Shown in pieces: positions 5,946 to 5,956 of a DNA stretch of 5,956 nucleotides (the first letter of the stretch is position 1; each line of letters begins with the position of its first letter). The notes beneath the pieces were generated by a model that saw only the letters and a list, made by a program, of their open reading frames with translations, was not told the origin of the DNA and searched no databases. This stretch comes from an uncultured Bacilli bacterium (GTDB lineage Bacteria > Bacillota_I > Bacilli_A > RF39 > UBA660), in the NCBI GenBank assembly GCA_934162285.1, contig CAKPHY010000043.1, forward strand, positions 1 to 5,956, read 5' to 3'. The translations under genes and the position numbers were made by a program.

Positions 5946-5956
5946 AGAATGAAATA

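Overview
The window comes from an AT-rich, low-GC Gram-positive bacterium. The rRNA tail has Bacilli/Clostridia-type sequence, and the genes are A/T-heavy with AGGAGG-like ribosome binding sites and extended -10 promoters. tsaE ends with TGA and tryptophans are encoded by TGG, so the Mycoplasma/Spiroplasma code (TGA = Trp) is not used. An uncultured gut lineage of AT-rich Bacilli near the Mollicutes (RF39-like or Erysipelotrichales-like) would fit, but this is inference; the sequence alone does not fix the taxon.

Bases 1-741 are the end of an rRNA operon. They hold the 3' part of 23S rRNA (to about 512), a 75-nt spacer without tRNAs, a short 5S rRNA (588-695) and an intrinsic terminator (712-741).

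Bases 751-4473 form one apparent operon: tsaE - tsaB - rimI - tsaD - cofE-like. It is driven by a very good extended -10 promoter at 751-780. The first four genes overlap by 4, 8 and 1 bp, and the fifth follows after 12 bp with a strong Shine-Dalgarno. TsaE, TsaB and TsaD are the three partner proteins that, with TsaC (not in this window), make the universal tRNA modification t6A37. RimI acetylates ribosomal protein S18 in well-studied species. The fifth gene encodes a 400-residue relative of F420-0:gamma-glutamyl ligase with no F420 pathway gene nearby; its substrate is unknown.

Bases 4486-5934 appear to be a complete IS4-family insertion sequence of about 1.45 kb. It carries one intact DDE transposase with an exact Y-(2)-R-(3)-E-(6)-K signature, imperfect 13-bp terminal inverted repeats (10/13), and an 11-bp flanking direct repeat with one mismatch. 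It lies 12 bp after the stop codon of the cofE-like gene. A hairpin plus T-tract just inside its left end probably now ends the tsa operon transcript and shields the transposase from read-through. The last 22 bases are the right copy of the direct repeat plus about 11 bp of flanking DNA.

I see no clearly new multi-gene system. The points most worth follow-up are the orphan CofE-family enzyme in a t6A operon, the almost leaderless tsaE transcript predicted from the promoter, the shortened 5S rRNA, and the IS insertion that has probably replaced the operon's native 3' end.
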